Positions 1-5,467 of a DNA stretch of 8,160 nt are shown here, in pieces; positions within the stretch are counted from its first letter, which is position 1, and every line of letters starts with the position of its first letter. Location of the stretch: positions 1-8,160 of the forward strand of contig CAZLHO010000090.1 in NCBI GenBank assembly GCA_964559455.1. Reading direction: 5' to 3'. Below the pieces are notes generated by a model that had not been told where the DNA came from, ran no database searches, and worked only from the letters and a program-made list of their open reading frames with translations. Made by a program: the position numbers and the translations under genes. The DNA is from CAZLHO01 sp964559455. Its GTDB lineage: Bacteria; Krumholzibacteriota; Krumholzibacteriia; LZORAL124-64-63.

Positions 1-331
1 AGCAGGCGGCGTAGAGGATCGTGTCCTCGGTGCCCAGGAAGTCCGAGAGCTCCTGCTCGAGCCGCCTGTGCAGCTCGGTGGTGCCGCAGATGAAGCGGAC
101 CGAGCTGAGGCCGTAGCCCCATTCGTCCAGCGTCCGCCGGGCGGCGTCCACCACGCGGGGATCGCTGGCCAGGCCCAGATAGTTGTTGGCGCAGAAGTTC
201 AGGATCCGCTTGCCGCCGACCACGACCTCGGCGCCCTGCGGGCTCTCGATCACGCGCTCGGCCTTGTAGAGGCCCTGCTCGCGCAGCGCCGCCAGTTCTC
301 TCCCCAGATGCTCGCCAAGATTGCCGTACAT
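1..331 (-). CDS. kbl: 2-amino-3-ketobutyrate CoA ligase (glycine C-acetyltransferase), N-terminal part
   Basis: Pyridoxal-phosphate enzyme of threonine catabolism, acting in the cytoplasm: it splits 2-amino-3-ketobutyrate with CoA into glycine and acetyl-CoA, normally after threonine dehydrogenase. Only the first 110 residues are inside the window; the gene runs off the left edge (the family is about 400 residues). The visible part follows the Kbl pattern closely: LYKAERVIESPQGAEV at 21-36, NFCANNYLGLASDP at 45-58, GYGLSSVRFICGTTELH at 72-88 and FLGTEDTILYAAC at 98-110. The catalytic lysine lies beyond the edge. The ATG at 331 is preceded by GGGAGGAG at about 10 nt spacing. A related 8-amino-7-oxononanoate synthase (BioF) is less likely because the SVRFICGT segment is typical of Kbl. 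It lies 104 nt downstream of fba; three hairpins in that gap argue against simple co-transcription. Confidence 0.93.
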   Translation of the reverse strand, partial: MYGNLGEHLGRELAALREQGLYKAERVIESPQGAEVVVGGKRILNFCANNYLGLASDPRVVDAARRTLDEWGYGLSSVRFICGTTELHRRLEQELSDFLGTEDTILYAAC

Positions 332-348
332 TCCTGTCGTCTCCTCCC

Positions 349-414
349 GCCCGCGGACGCGGGCAAGCCGGACCCGGCGCCGCCGGGTCGCCGGGGCCGG
401 CGCGGGCCGGCCCC
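349..414 (-). terminator. Three consecutive hairpins between fba and kbl; the first is a probable fba terminator
   Basis: Reading leftward from the fba stop, three perfect stems follow each other. The first has 9 bp (393-401 with 406-414) and a 4-nt loop, the second 8 bp (371-378 with 382-389) and a 3-nt loop, the third 6 bp (349-354 with 359-364) and a 4-nt loop. The third lies directly against the kbl ribosome binding site. No U-tract follows any of them, so termination or mRNA 3' end protection is inferred from position and stem strength only. Attenuation of kbl is an alternative. Confidence 0.5.
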
Positions 415-435
415 CGTCTTCGGGTTTTCCTCTGA

Positions 436-1455
436 TCAGCGGTAGCGCGCGGCCATGTCGTCGAGGGTGGCGACGGGGACCTTCGCCGCCCAGCCGGCCT
501 GCCCGAAGGCGACCATCCTGGCCTTGACGACCTCGGCCATGGCGGCCCGGGCGGGCTTCATGTAGTCGCGCGGATCGAACTTGCCGGGATCCTCGGCGAA
601 GACCTTGCGGATGGCGCCGGTGATCGCCAGGCGGTTGTCGGTGTCGACGTTGATCTTGCGCACGCCGTGGCGGATGCCCCGCTGGATCTCCTCGACGGGC
701 ACGCCGTAGGTCTCGGGCATCTCGCCGCCGTAGCGGTTGATGATCGCCACCAGCTCCGCGGGCACCGAGCTGCTGCCGTGCATCACCAGGTGGGTGTTCG
801 GCAGGCGGCGATGGATCTCCTCGATGACCTCCATCTTCAGCACGTCGCCCGTGGGCTTCTTCTTGAACTTGTAGGCGCCGTGGCTGGTGCCGATGGCGAC
901 GGCCAGCGCGTCGCAGCCGGTCTCGGCCACGAACTGCTCGGCCTGCGCCGGGTCGGTCAGGTGCTCCAGGGCCTCTTCGCTCGACAGGCCGGCGCCCTGG
1001 CCGTCCTCGATGCCGCCCAGAGTGCCCAGCTCGGCCTCCACGGTCACGCCCCGGGCGTGGGCCGCGGCCACGACCTCGCGGGTCACGCGCACGTTGTACT
1101 CGTAGCTCGACGGCGTCTTGCCGTCGGCCTCCAGGCTGCCGTCCATCATCACCGAGGTGAAGCCCTGCTCGATCGCCGACAGGCAGGTCTCGGGGCTGTT
1201 GCCGTGGTCCTGGTGCATGGCGATGGGAATGTTCGGGTGCAGCTCGGCGGCGGCCAGCATCAGGTGCCGCAGGTAGGCGTCCTGCGAGTAGCTGCGGGCG
1301 CCCCGTGAAGCCTGGACGATCACCGGCGACCCGGTCTCCTCGGCCGCCTGCATGATGGCCTGGATCTGCTCCATGTTGTTGACGTTGAAGGCGCCGACGC
1401 CGTAGCCGTTCTCGGCGGCGTGGTCGAGCAGGACGCGCATGGGGATCAGAGGCAT
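436..1455 (-). CDS. fba: Class II fructose-bisphosphate aldolase, Calvin-cycle (CbbA-like) subtype
   Basis: Zinc-dependent aldolase (339 residues) that interconverts fructose 1,6-bisphosphate with dihydroxyacetone phosphate and glyceraldehyde 3-phosphate in the cytoplasm. Visible signatures: GVGAFNVNN at 19-27, HQDHGN at 81-86 (catalytic Asp83, zinc ligand His84), the acidic loop VEAELGTLGG at 139-148, GTSHGAYK at 189-196 (His192), MHGSSS at 225-230 (His226) and the phosphate-binding KINVDTDNR at 267-275. Length and the SRGARSY and GVPVEEIQRGIRHGVRK segments fit the CbbA-type class IIB enzymes, which serve the Calvin cycle or glycolysis. No RuBisCO or phosphoribulokinase is in the window, so the pathway cannot be assigned. 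The ATG at 1455 has GGGAGGAAG just upstream; the open frame continues 5' through moaA on the same strand in another frame, but that extension is not coding. It is followed by kbl and preceded by moaA, both with gaps over 100 nt. Confidence 0.95.
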   Translation of the reverse strand: MPLIPMRVLLDHAAENGYGVGAFNVNNMEQIQAIMQAAEETGSPVIVQASRGARSYSQDAYLRHLMLAAAELHPNIPIAMHQDHGNSPETCLSAIEQGFTSVMMDGSLEADGKTPSSYEYNVRVTREVVAAAHARGVTVEAELGTLGGIEDGQGAGLSSEEALEHLTDPAQAEQFVAETGCDALAVAIGTSHGAYKFKKKPTGDVLKMEVIEEIHRRLPNTHLVMHGSSSVPAELVAIINRYGGEMPETYGVPVEEIQRGIRHGVRKINVDTDNRLAITGAIRKVFAEDPGKFDPRDYMKPARAAMAEVVKARMVAFGQAGWAAKVPVATLDDMAARYR

Positions 1456-1534
1456 GATCTTCCTCCCTCGCTGGGGAAAAACCGGCAGCGGGCCGGAATG
1501 TCGTCTGGCGGTTCGTCGCCGGAGCGCCACGCCA

Positions 1535-1567
1535 ACAGTAACCACTGGCCGGCGGGAGTTCAACTCC
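1535..1567 (-). promoter_or_regulatory. Possible fba promoter overlapped by a 13-nt palindrome
   Basis: On the minus strand, in the 146-nt gap upstream of fba, TTGAAC (1563-1558) and TACTGT (1540-1535) are separated by exactly 17 nt. They match the sigma-70 consensus at 4 of 6 and 3 of 6 positions. The inverted repeat GGAGTT-G-AACTCC (1567-1555) covers the -35 element, an arrangement expected for a repressor operator. The -10 match is weak, so this is only a candidate. A start here would leave a 5' leader of about 70 nt. Confidence 0.3.
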
Positions 1568-1601
1568 GCGCCGGGGTGGGAATTCGGGCGAAAAAAGGGC
1601 C

Positions 1602-2594
1602 TCAGCCGCCGATGGCGCTCATGCCGCGCGGCGGAGCCTGGTCGCGGTCGCGCAGGTCGCCGGGGCAGGCGTCCTTGTCGCGCAGGGCCTCCCCCACGAC
1701 GCGGGCGAAATCGGCGGTCGGGACGCCGGAAGCCAACAGGGGCCGCAGGTCGCGCCCTTCGTCGGCGAAGAGGCAGGTCTGGAGAGTGCCGTCGGCGAGC
1801 ACGCGCAGCCGGGTGCAGGCGGCGCAGAAATGCTGAGAGACGGGGGTGATGAAGCCGACCCGGCCGCGGCAGCCGGCGACCGGGTGGACCACGGCCACGG
1901 CTCCGGCGGGCCCGGGCTCGGGCTCGCCCAGGCGGGCGTGCTCCTCGAGACGGCGGCGCATCTCGGCGCCGGGCACGAGACGGCCGGCGGCGGCGGCGCC
2001 CCCGGTCATCGGCATGTACTCGATGAAGCGCACGATCAGGGGACGCTCGCGGATCAATTCCAGGAAGTCCGGGCCCTCGTCGTCGTTCACGCCGCCCATG
2101 ACGACCACGTTCAGCTTCAGGGGCACGAAGCCGGCGGCCAGGGCGGCGTCGACGCCGGCCAGGGCGCGTTCCAGATGGTCGCGGCCGGCCAGCTGGAGGA
2201 AGCGCTCGGGGCGCAGGCTGTCCAGGCTGACGTTGATCCGCGCCAGCCCGGCCCGGCGCAGGCCGGCGGCGCGGTCGGCCAGCAGCACGCCGTTGGTGGT
2301 CAGGCAGACCTCGTCCAGGCCGGGCAGCCCGGCCAGGTCGGCGACGATCTCCTCGAGGTCGTCCCGCAGCAGCGGCTCGCCGCCGGTCAGCCGGACCTTG
2401 CGGATGCCCAGACCGACGAAGCGCTCGACCAGCCGGCGGATCTCGTCCGGAGCCAGGGCGCCGCGCGCGGGGCCGGCCGCGTCGTCGCAGCCGCCGTCGG
2501 GACGGCAGTAGATGCAGCACTGGTTGCAACGGTCGGTGATCGAGAGACGCAGGTAGCTGTGCTCGCGGCCGTAGCTGTCGATCAGGACGCTCAT
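1602..2594 (-). CDS. moaA: GTP 3',8-cyclase MoaA (radical SAM, molybdopterin biosynthesis)
   Basis: Radical SAM enzyme (330 residues) that cyclises GTP to 3',8-cyclo-7,8-dihydro-GTP, the first step of molybdenum cofactor synthesis, together with MoaC. All hallmark parts are present. The N-terminal CX3CX2C cluster is CNQCCIYC at 23-30 (Cys23, Cys27, Cys30); the SAM-binding GGEPLLR is at 71-77; the C-terminal cluster site that holds GTP is Cys257, Cys260 and Cys274 (CX2CX13C). The chain ends in the double glycine needed for activity (MSAIGG at the end). The start ATG at 2594 gives MSVLIDSYGREHSYLRLSITDRCN, typical for the family, with GGAG about 5 nt upstream. An upstream in-frame ATG at 2645 adds 17 residues of unconserved sequence and was not used. 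Other moa/mob genes are not in the window. The next gene upstream is ssrA and the next downstream fba; no operon is evident. Confidence 0.96.
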   Translation of the reverse strand: MSVLIDSYGREHSYLRLSITDRCNQCCIYCRPDGGCDDAAGPARGALAPDEIRRLVERFVGLGIRKVRLTGGEPLLRDDLEEIVADLAGLPGLDEVCLTTNGVLLADRAAGLRRAGLARINVSLDSLRPERFLQLAGRDHLERALAGVDAALAAGFVPLKLNVVVMGGVNDDEGPDFLELIRERPLIVRFIEYMPMTGGAAAAGRLVPGAEMRRRLEEHARLGEPEPGPAGAVAVVHPVAGCRGRVGFITPVSQHFCAACTRLRVLADGTLQTCLFADEGRDLRPLLASGVPTADFARVVGEALRDKDACPGDLRDRDQAPPRGMSAIGG

Positions 2595-2704
2595 CGGATC
2601 TCCGGGGGTCGGGCGCGTGCGGGACGTTGCGGATTCTGGGACCAAGGATAATCCCGCGGGCGGGCGGCGTCATCCCCGATATGGGGCGGCGCTGCGGACG
2701 ACGA

Positions 2705-2732
2705 CGGGGGCGCCCCTGCCGGAGCGCCCCCG
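2705..2732 (-). terminator. Probable ssrA terminator hairpin
   Basis: A perfect 9-bp G+C stem (CGGGGGCGC paired with GCGCCCCCG, 10-nt loop) starts five bases beyond the encoded CCA end of ssrA. On the minus strand it is followed by TCGTCGTC rather than a clean U-tract. Its position and strength suggest it ends the ssrA precursor transcript before moaA. Confidence 0.6.
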
Positions 2733-2737
2733 CGGAG

Positions 2738-3097
2738 TGGTGGAGGCGGCGGGAATCGAACCCGCGTCCGAAATCGGTACCCCGCCGACGTCTACATGCT
2801 TAGCCGGTTCTTAAGTCTCGCCGAGCGGCTGGCGGACCAGCGTGCCCACCGCAAGGCCAGCCTCAGAAAAATCTCACCCCTGCACCCTGAGGCGCGGCTC
2901 GGGGCCAGACACCGGATGACGGCGCTCCATCGGCGGGCCCGGTGCCCCGCTCACCGTGGAACGCGCTGCCTCTTATTTAGGCAGCGAGAGCGTAGTGCTC
3001 AGTGTCATTTGTTTTGTTTTCCACCGTTTAACGAGATAGGCGGGATCTCGGCATGCAGTCAACGGTCCCCCGACCCCGTCGAAGCCATGTCGCCCCC
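2738..3097 (-). ncRNA. ssrA: Transfer-messenger RNA (tmRNA)
   Basis: One-piece tmRNA of 360 nt that, with SmpB, rescues ribosomes stalled on broken mRNA and tags the peptide for proteolysis. The 5' end GGGGGCG (3097-3091) pairs with CGCCTCC before the ACCA end, giving the 7-bp acceptor stem with one G-U pair. CCA is encoded (2740-2738). The T arm GGACGCGGGTTCGATTCCC and the conserved 3' segment CTAAGCATGTAGA match bacterial tmRNA. The tag frame ends NDTEHYALAA-stop (3009-2977), aligned with the E. coli tag ending NDENYALAA. The resume codon is not certain: GAA at 3021 would give ENKTNDTEHYALAA, while a count against E. coli spacing puts it near 3012-3009. The stop codon sits in the loop of an 8-bp stem (2964-2971 with 2979-2986), as in other tmRNAs. 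No internal break typical of two-piece tmRNA is seen. Confidence 0.97.
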
Positions 3098-3118
3098 ACG
3101 AGACGGAAATCCACCTCC

Positions 3119-3147
3119 AATATAGCGCGATCGGGGGAATTCTACAA
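3119..3147 (-). promoter_or_regulatory. Probable ssrA sigma-70 promoter
   Basis: On the minus strand TATATT (3124-3119, 5 of 6 to the -10 consensus) is preceded after exactly 17 nt by TTGTAG (3147-3142, which keeps the TTG of the -35). The mature tmRNA 5' end is 21 nt beyond the -10, so transcription would start about 14 nt before the mature end, leaving a short leader for RNase P removal. It is one of the few A/T-rich spots in the window. Confidence 0.65.
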
Positions 3148-3148
3148 T

Positions 3149-3180
3149 GGGGAGGTGCAGGGAGGACCCTGCACCTCCCC
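3149..3180. terminator. Perfect 14-bp hairpin abutting the ssrA promoter
   Basis: GGGGAGGTGCAGGG pairs perfectly with CCCTGCACCTCCCC around the 4-nt loop AGGA. The stem ends one base before the ssrA -35 element. It could insulate ssrA from transcripts coming from the phosphatase gene on the same strand (bidirectional terminator without a U-tract), or be a protein binding site for ssrA control. The loop resembles those of the GCAGGAWGC hairpins elsewhere in the window. Confidence 0.55.
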
Positions 3181-3244
3181 CCGCGGGAAATCCCTCCCGC
3201 CGACATCGGGCGCCGGCAAGAGGGGGCCGCGACCGGCGGGAAGC

Positions 3245-3391
3245 GACGAGAGGATGCACGGACCTCGCGGAAGGGGCCTCCGCGCAGGGCGGTTGCGGCA
3301 GGATGCCGCAGCCCCCGGAGCGGCGAGGCGGGGCGGCTCAGGAAGTGCCGCCCCGCCGTGCCCCGTCGCGAGGGCCGTGCATCCTCTCGTC
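3245..3391. repeat. 147-nt nested palindromic element (long closing stem with two inner hairpins)
   Basis: Together with the two preceding entries this accounts for most of the 299-nt spacer between ssrA and the phosphatase gene. The outer arms 3245-3261 and 3375-3391 pair perfectly over 17 bp; after one A-G mismatch, 3263-3269 pairs with 3367-3373. Inside, 3273-3277 pairs with 3360-3364. Two hairpins lie within: one with a 6-bp stem and loop AGGAT (3294-3310), closed further out by CTCCG/CGGAG (3278-3282 with 3316-3320), and one with a perfect 11-bp stem (3327-3337 with 3347-3357) and a 9-nt loop containing AGGAA. The element starts five bases after the phosphatase stop codon on the minus strand. 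No reading frame in it looks coding. It may be a structured 3' end, a small RNA, or a mobile palindromic repeat. Confidence 0.7.
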
Positions 3392-3396
3392 CCATC

Positions 3397-4086
3397 TCAC
3401 CGGTACGGCGCCCACCCTCCGGGGAAGGTCGTCATGGCCGGAGGCAGGTGCCCGACGTCGCCGAAGGATACCAACTTGATCCGCCCGTTCTCGTCGATCC
3501 GGATCACGGTCAGGCTGCAGTTGGCGATGCTCATGCCCAGCCAGGCCATCGGCTCGACGTCCAGCGCGCGGCAGACGAACCAGCGGATGACGTTGCCGTG
3601 GCAGACGACGACGTCGTGGGCCTCCTCCCCCGCCGCCGGCCGGAAGAGCCGGGCGAAGGCCGACTCCAGCAGTGCGGCGCAGGGTTCGCCGTCGCCTTCC
3701 TCCAGATCGGCCATGATGTCCTCGCGCCAGGTGGGCGGCGTGCACTCGCGGATGTCGCGGTGGCGGGCGACATCCAGTCCCGGCAGGTATTCGGCGACGA
3801 TGTCGGCGGTCTCGCGGGCGCGGGTCATCGTGCTGCTCTGCAACGACGAGAAGTCCACCGGCAGGTCGCGCAGGCGCTCGCCGATCAGGCGGGCCTGGTC
3901 GCAGCCCAGGGGCACGAGGCCGCGGCCCACGTCCTCGTCCCGCGAGTCGTCGTGGTCGTATTCGCCGTGGCGGATCAGGTATAGGGTGCGGGGCGCGGGC
4001 TCCGCGTCGCTCGCCGCCGGGACGGCCGCGGCGAGCGGCGAGGCCAGCAGGATCGCGACGAGGACGCCGAGAAGGCAACGGTTCAT
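3397..4086 (-). CDS. Exported histidine phosphatase, PGAM5-like
   Basis: Histidine-phosphatase superfamily protein of 229 residues. Catalytic core: LIRHGEY at 37-43 (Arg39, nucleophile His40), SSTMTRARETADI at 84-96 (Arg89), acid/base region RECTPP at 113-118 (Glu114) and VCHGNVIRWFVCRAL at 161-175 (second His163). The C-terminal half (CRALDVEPMAWLGMSIANCS, then NGRIKLVSFGDVGHLPP at 200-216) resembles eukaryotic PGAM5, a Ser/Thr/His protein phosphatase, more than phosphoglycerate mutase or CobC. Residues 1-22 form a signal peptide (MNRCLLGVLVAILLASPLAAA), so the protein probably acts in the periplasm. The ATG at 4086 has GGAGG 7 nt upstream. Longer upstream frames cross the divergent sigma gene and are not used. 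Substrate unknown. It is divergent from the sigma operon with a 165-nt shared spacer, so a functional link is possible but not shown. Confidence 0.88.
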   Translation of the reverse strand: MNRCLLGVLVAILLASPLAAAVPAASDAEPAPRTLYLIRHGEYDHDDSRDEDVGRGLVPLGCDQARLIGERLRDLPVDFSSLQSSTMTRARETADIVAEYLPGLDVARHRDIRECTPPTWREDIMADLEEGDGEPCAALLESAFARLFRPAAGEEAHDVVVCHGNVIRWFVCRALDVEPMAWLGMSIANCSLTVIRIDENGRIKLVSFGDVGHLPPAMTTFPGGWAPYR

Positions 4087-4192
4087 GTCGATCCTCCGTA
4101 GGAATGTCCGGTATCGAAGCGCGGGCCCCGCCAGCATGCCCCGGACGCCGCCGGGGATCAAGCCCCGCCCGGAAAGTCGGCAACCCTTTCGC

Positions 4193-4217
4193 GGAACCCC
4201 GTGTCCAAGGATATGTC
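4193..4217 (+). promoter_or_regulatory. ECF-type promoter of the sigma operon (probable autoregulation)
   Basis: GGAACC at 4193-4198 is followed after 16 nt by GTC at 4215-4217, the form and spacing recognised by many ECF sigma factors (conserved AAC in the -35, GTC in the -10). It lies directly upstream of an ECF sigma gene, as expected for an autoregulated operon. The predicted transcript start is around 4225, leaving a 5' leader of about 25 nt before the TTG start at 4252. A second possible -35, GGCAACC at 4179-4185, could pair with GTC at 4203-4205. Confidence 0.6.
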
Positions 4218-4251
4218 GCAGGCACCTGCAGGCAGCGCCGAGGGAGAAGAG

Positions 4252-4806
4252 TTGAGCGAACAGGCCCTGATCGAGCGCGCCCGGCGCGGCGACCCCGCGG
4301 CGGAACGGTGCCTCTACGATGCGCACGTGGACCGCGTCTTCCGCCTGGCGTACCGCATGACCGGCGACGACGCCCTCGCCCGGGACCTGACGCAGGACAC
4401 CTTCCTGCGAGCCTTCTCCCGGCTGGACGGGTTCCGCGGCGACTCCGCCTTCGGCAGCTGGCTCCACGCCATCGCCGTCTCGGTGATCCTGAACGGGCTG
4501 CGGCGGATCAAGCGGATCCGCGGCCGGGAACGGGGATGCGAGGACCTGGAGGCGATGGGCGGCGCGCGGAACGCCGAGGACACGGAACTGAAGCTGACCC
4601 TGCACCGGGCGATCGACGCCCTGCCCGAGGAGATGAGACTGGTGCTGCTGATGCACGACGTCGAAGGCTACAAGCACCACGAGATCGCCGCCTGCACCGG
4701 CGTGGCCGAGGGCACGACCAAGGCCCGCCTGCACCACGCCCGGACGAGGCTGAGGCGGGTCCTGGACGACAGCCTCGGCGCGCAGAGCAGGGAGGAGGCG
4801 CGATGA
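4252..4806 (+). CDS. RNA polymerase ECF-family sigma factor
   Basis: Alternative sigma factor of 184 residues with only regions sigma2 and sigma4, as in the ECF group. Sigma2 spans about 19-87, including GDDALARDLTQDTFLRAF at 38-55 and FRGDSAFGSWLHAIAVSVILN at 61-81. Sigma4 spans about 113-172, with LPEEMRLVLLMHDVEGYKHHE leading into the helix-turn-helix HHEIAACTGVAEGTTKARLHHAR at 142-164. The start is my choice: TTG at 4252 has GGAG 5 nt upstream, typical ECF proteins begin here, and codons before it lose the strong G/C third-position bias. GTG at 4201 and ATG at 4213 are in frame but lie inside the predicted promoter and lack a well-placed ribosome binding site. The stop overlaps the start of the next gene by 4 nt (ATGA), so translation is coupled with the presumed anti-sigma factor. 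The signal it answers to is unknown. Confidence 0.9.
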   Translation: MSEQALIERARRGDPAAERCLYDAHVDRVFRLAYRMTGDDALARDLTQDTFLRAFSRLDGFRGDSAFGSWLHAIAVSVILNGLRRIKRIRGRERGCEDLEAMGGARNAEDTELKLTLHRAIDALPEEMRLVLLMHDVEGYKHHEIAACTGVAEGTTKARLHHARTRLRRVLDDSLGAQSREEAR

Positions 4807-5456
4807 ACGGAACGGACCGCCGGGATGAGATCCTGCGCCGGGCGACCCGCGACTACAACGCCCCGCCGCCGGTCCCCCGCGAGGAGATCTGGACCGGGAT
4901 CGGCAAGGCCAGGGAGGCGGCGGACCGCGAGCGCTTCCGCCGCGCCCGCTTCCTGCGCCGGGCCCGCGTCTGGGCCCCCGCGGCCGCGGCGGCCGTGCTG
5001 GCGATCGGCTTCGGACTGGGACGCCTGGCGACCCGCCATCCCGCGCCCGAGTCCGTCGCCGCGCCCGCTGTCGTCGCGCAGTCCGATTTCACGGCCGACG
5101 CCGAGGCCTACCGCCAGGCGACCTACCCCCTGATCGGGAGGGCGGAGCGGATGCTGACCCGCCTGGTCACCGCCGACGTCCGCATCGGCGGGGACGGCGC
5201 CGCCGCGGACGCCTCGCTCGGCGCCTGGACCACGGACCTGCTCGCCGAGACGCGCCTGCTGCTCGACTCGCCGGCGGCGGCGGATCCCGAGATGCGGCAC
5301 CTGCTCCAGGACCTCGAACTCTCCCTGGTCCGCCTCGCCCACCTTTCGGCGGGCCGTCGCGACCAGGCCGGATGGATCGACGATACCCTGACGCGGAAGG
5401 CCCTGCTTTCCCGACTGCGCCAGGCCACCCCCGCGGACGACATCGTCCGCTTCTAG
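4803..5456 (+). CDS. One-pass membrane protein, probable anti-sigma factor
   Basis: Unrecognised 217-residue protein whose layout fits an anti-sigma factor. A charged cytoplasmic N-terminus (1-56, with PPPVPREEIWTGIGKAREAAD at 21-41) and an arginine-rich stretch just before the membrane (43-56) precede one hydrophobic segment (about 57-76), then a periplasmic part of some 140 residues. It lacks the HX3CX2C zinc motif of ZAS anti-sigma factors. The C-terminal segment (LLQDLELSLVRLAHL at about 169-183, then DDTLTRKALLSRLRQ) resembles a pattern I recall from membrane proteins encoded beside ECF sigma genes in other GC-rich phyla; I could not verify this. The ATG at 4803 overlaps the sigma stop codon, with GGAGGAGG upstream. 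Role inferred mainly from position and topology: holding the sigma factor at the inner membrane and sensing the envelope. Confidence 0.72.
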   Translation: MNGTDRRDEILRRATRDYNAPPPVPREEIWTGIGKAREAADRERFRRARFLRRARVWAPAAAAAVLAIGFGLGRLATRHPAPESVAAPAVVAQSDFTADAEAYRQATYPLIGRAERMLTRLVTADVRIGGDGAAADASLGAWTTDLLAETRLLLDSPAAADPEMRHLLQDLELSLVRLAHLSAGRRDQAGWIDDTLTRKALLSRLRQATPADDIVRF

Positions 5457-5467
5457 GAGGATCGACG

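Noticed and set aside
1590..1604. Intrinsic terminator of moaA at the TTTTTT run just after its stop codon (minus strand)
   Set aside because: No stem of more than about 3 bp could be formed directly before the T-run, so the evidence is insufficient.
1830..2651. 273-codon plus-strand frame opposite moaA
   Set aside because: It mirrors the strongly biased codons of moaA, shows no recognisable domain, and moaA itself is complete with all cluster cysteines.
436..2673. Continuous 745-codon minus-strand open frame joining fba to sequence antiparallel in frame to moaA
   Set aside because: Only the part from the ATG at 1455 is aldolase; upstream it is an arginine/proline-rich out-of-frame reading of moaA and the spacer, typical of GC-rich DNA.
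2595..2704. Molybdenum-cofactor riboswitch or promoter upstream of moaA
   Set aside because: The spacer is short, no recognisable Moco RNA fold or convincing -35/-10 pair is visible.
3053..4255. 400-codon plus-strand frame from ssrA across the phosphatase gene
   Set aside because: It crosses the tmRNA, the palindromic spacer and an intact gene on the other strand; its composition is arginine/serine-rich without domain features.
4087..5467. Identical 11-mer GGAGGATCGAC before the start codons of the phosphatase and the large HEAT gene
   Set aside because: It is centred on the Shine-Dalgarno sequence, and similar GGAG-GATC strings precede other starts here, so it is probably just the local ribosome binding style.
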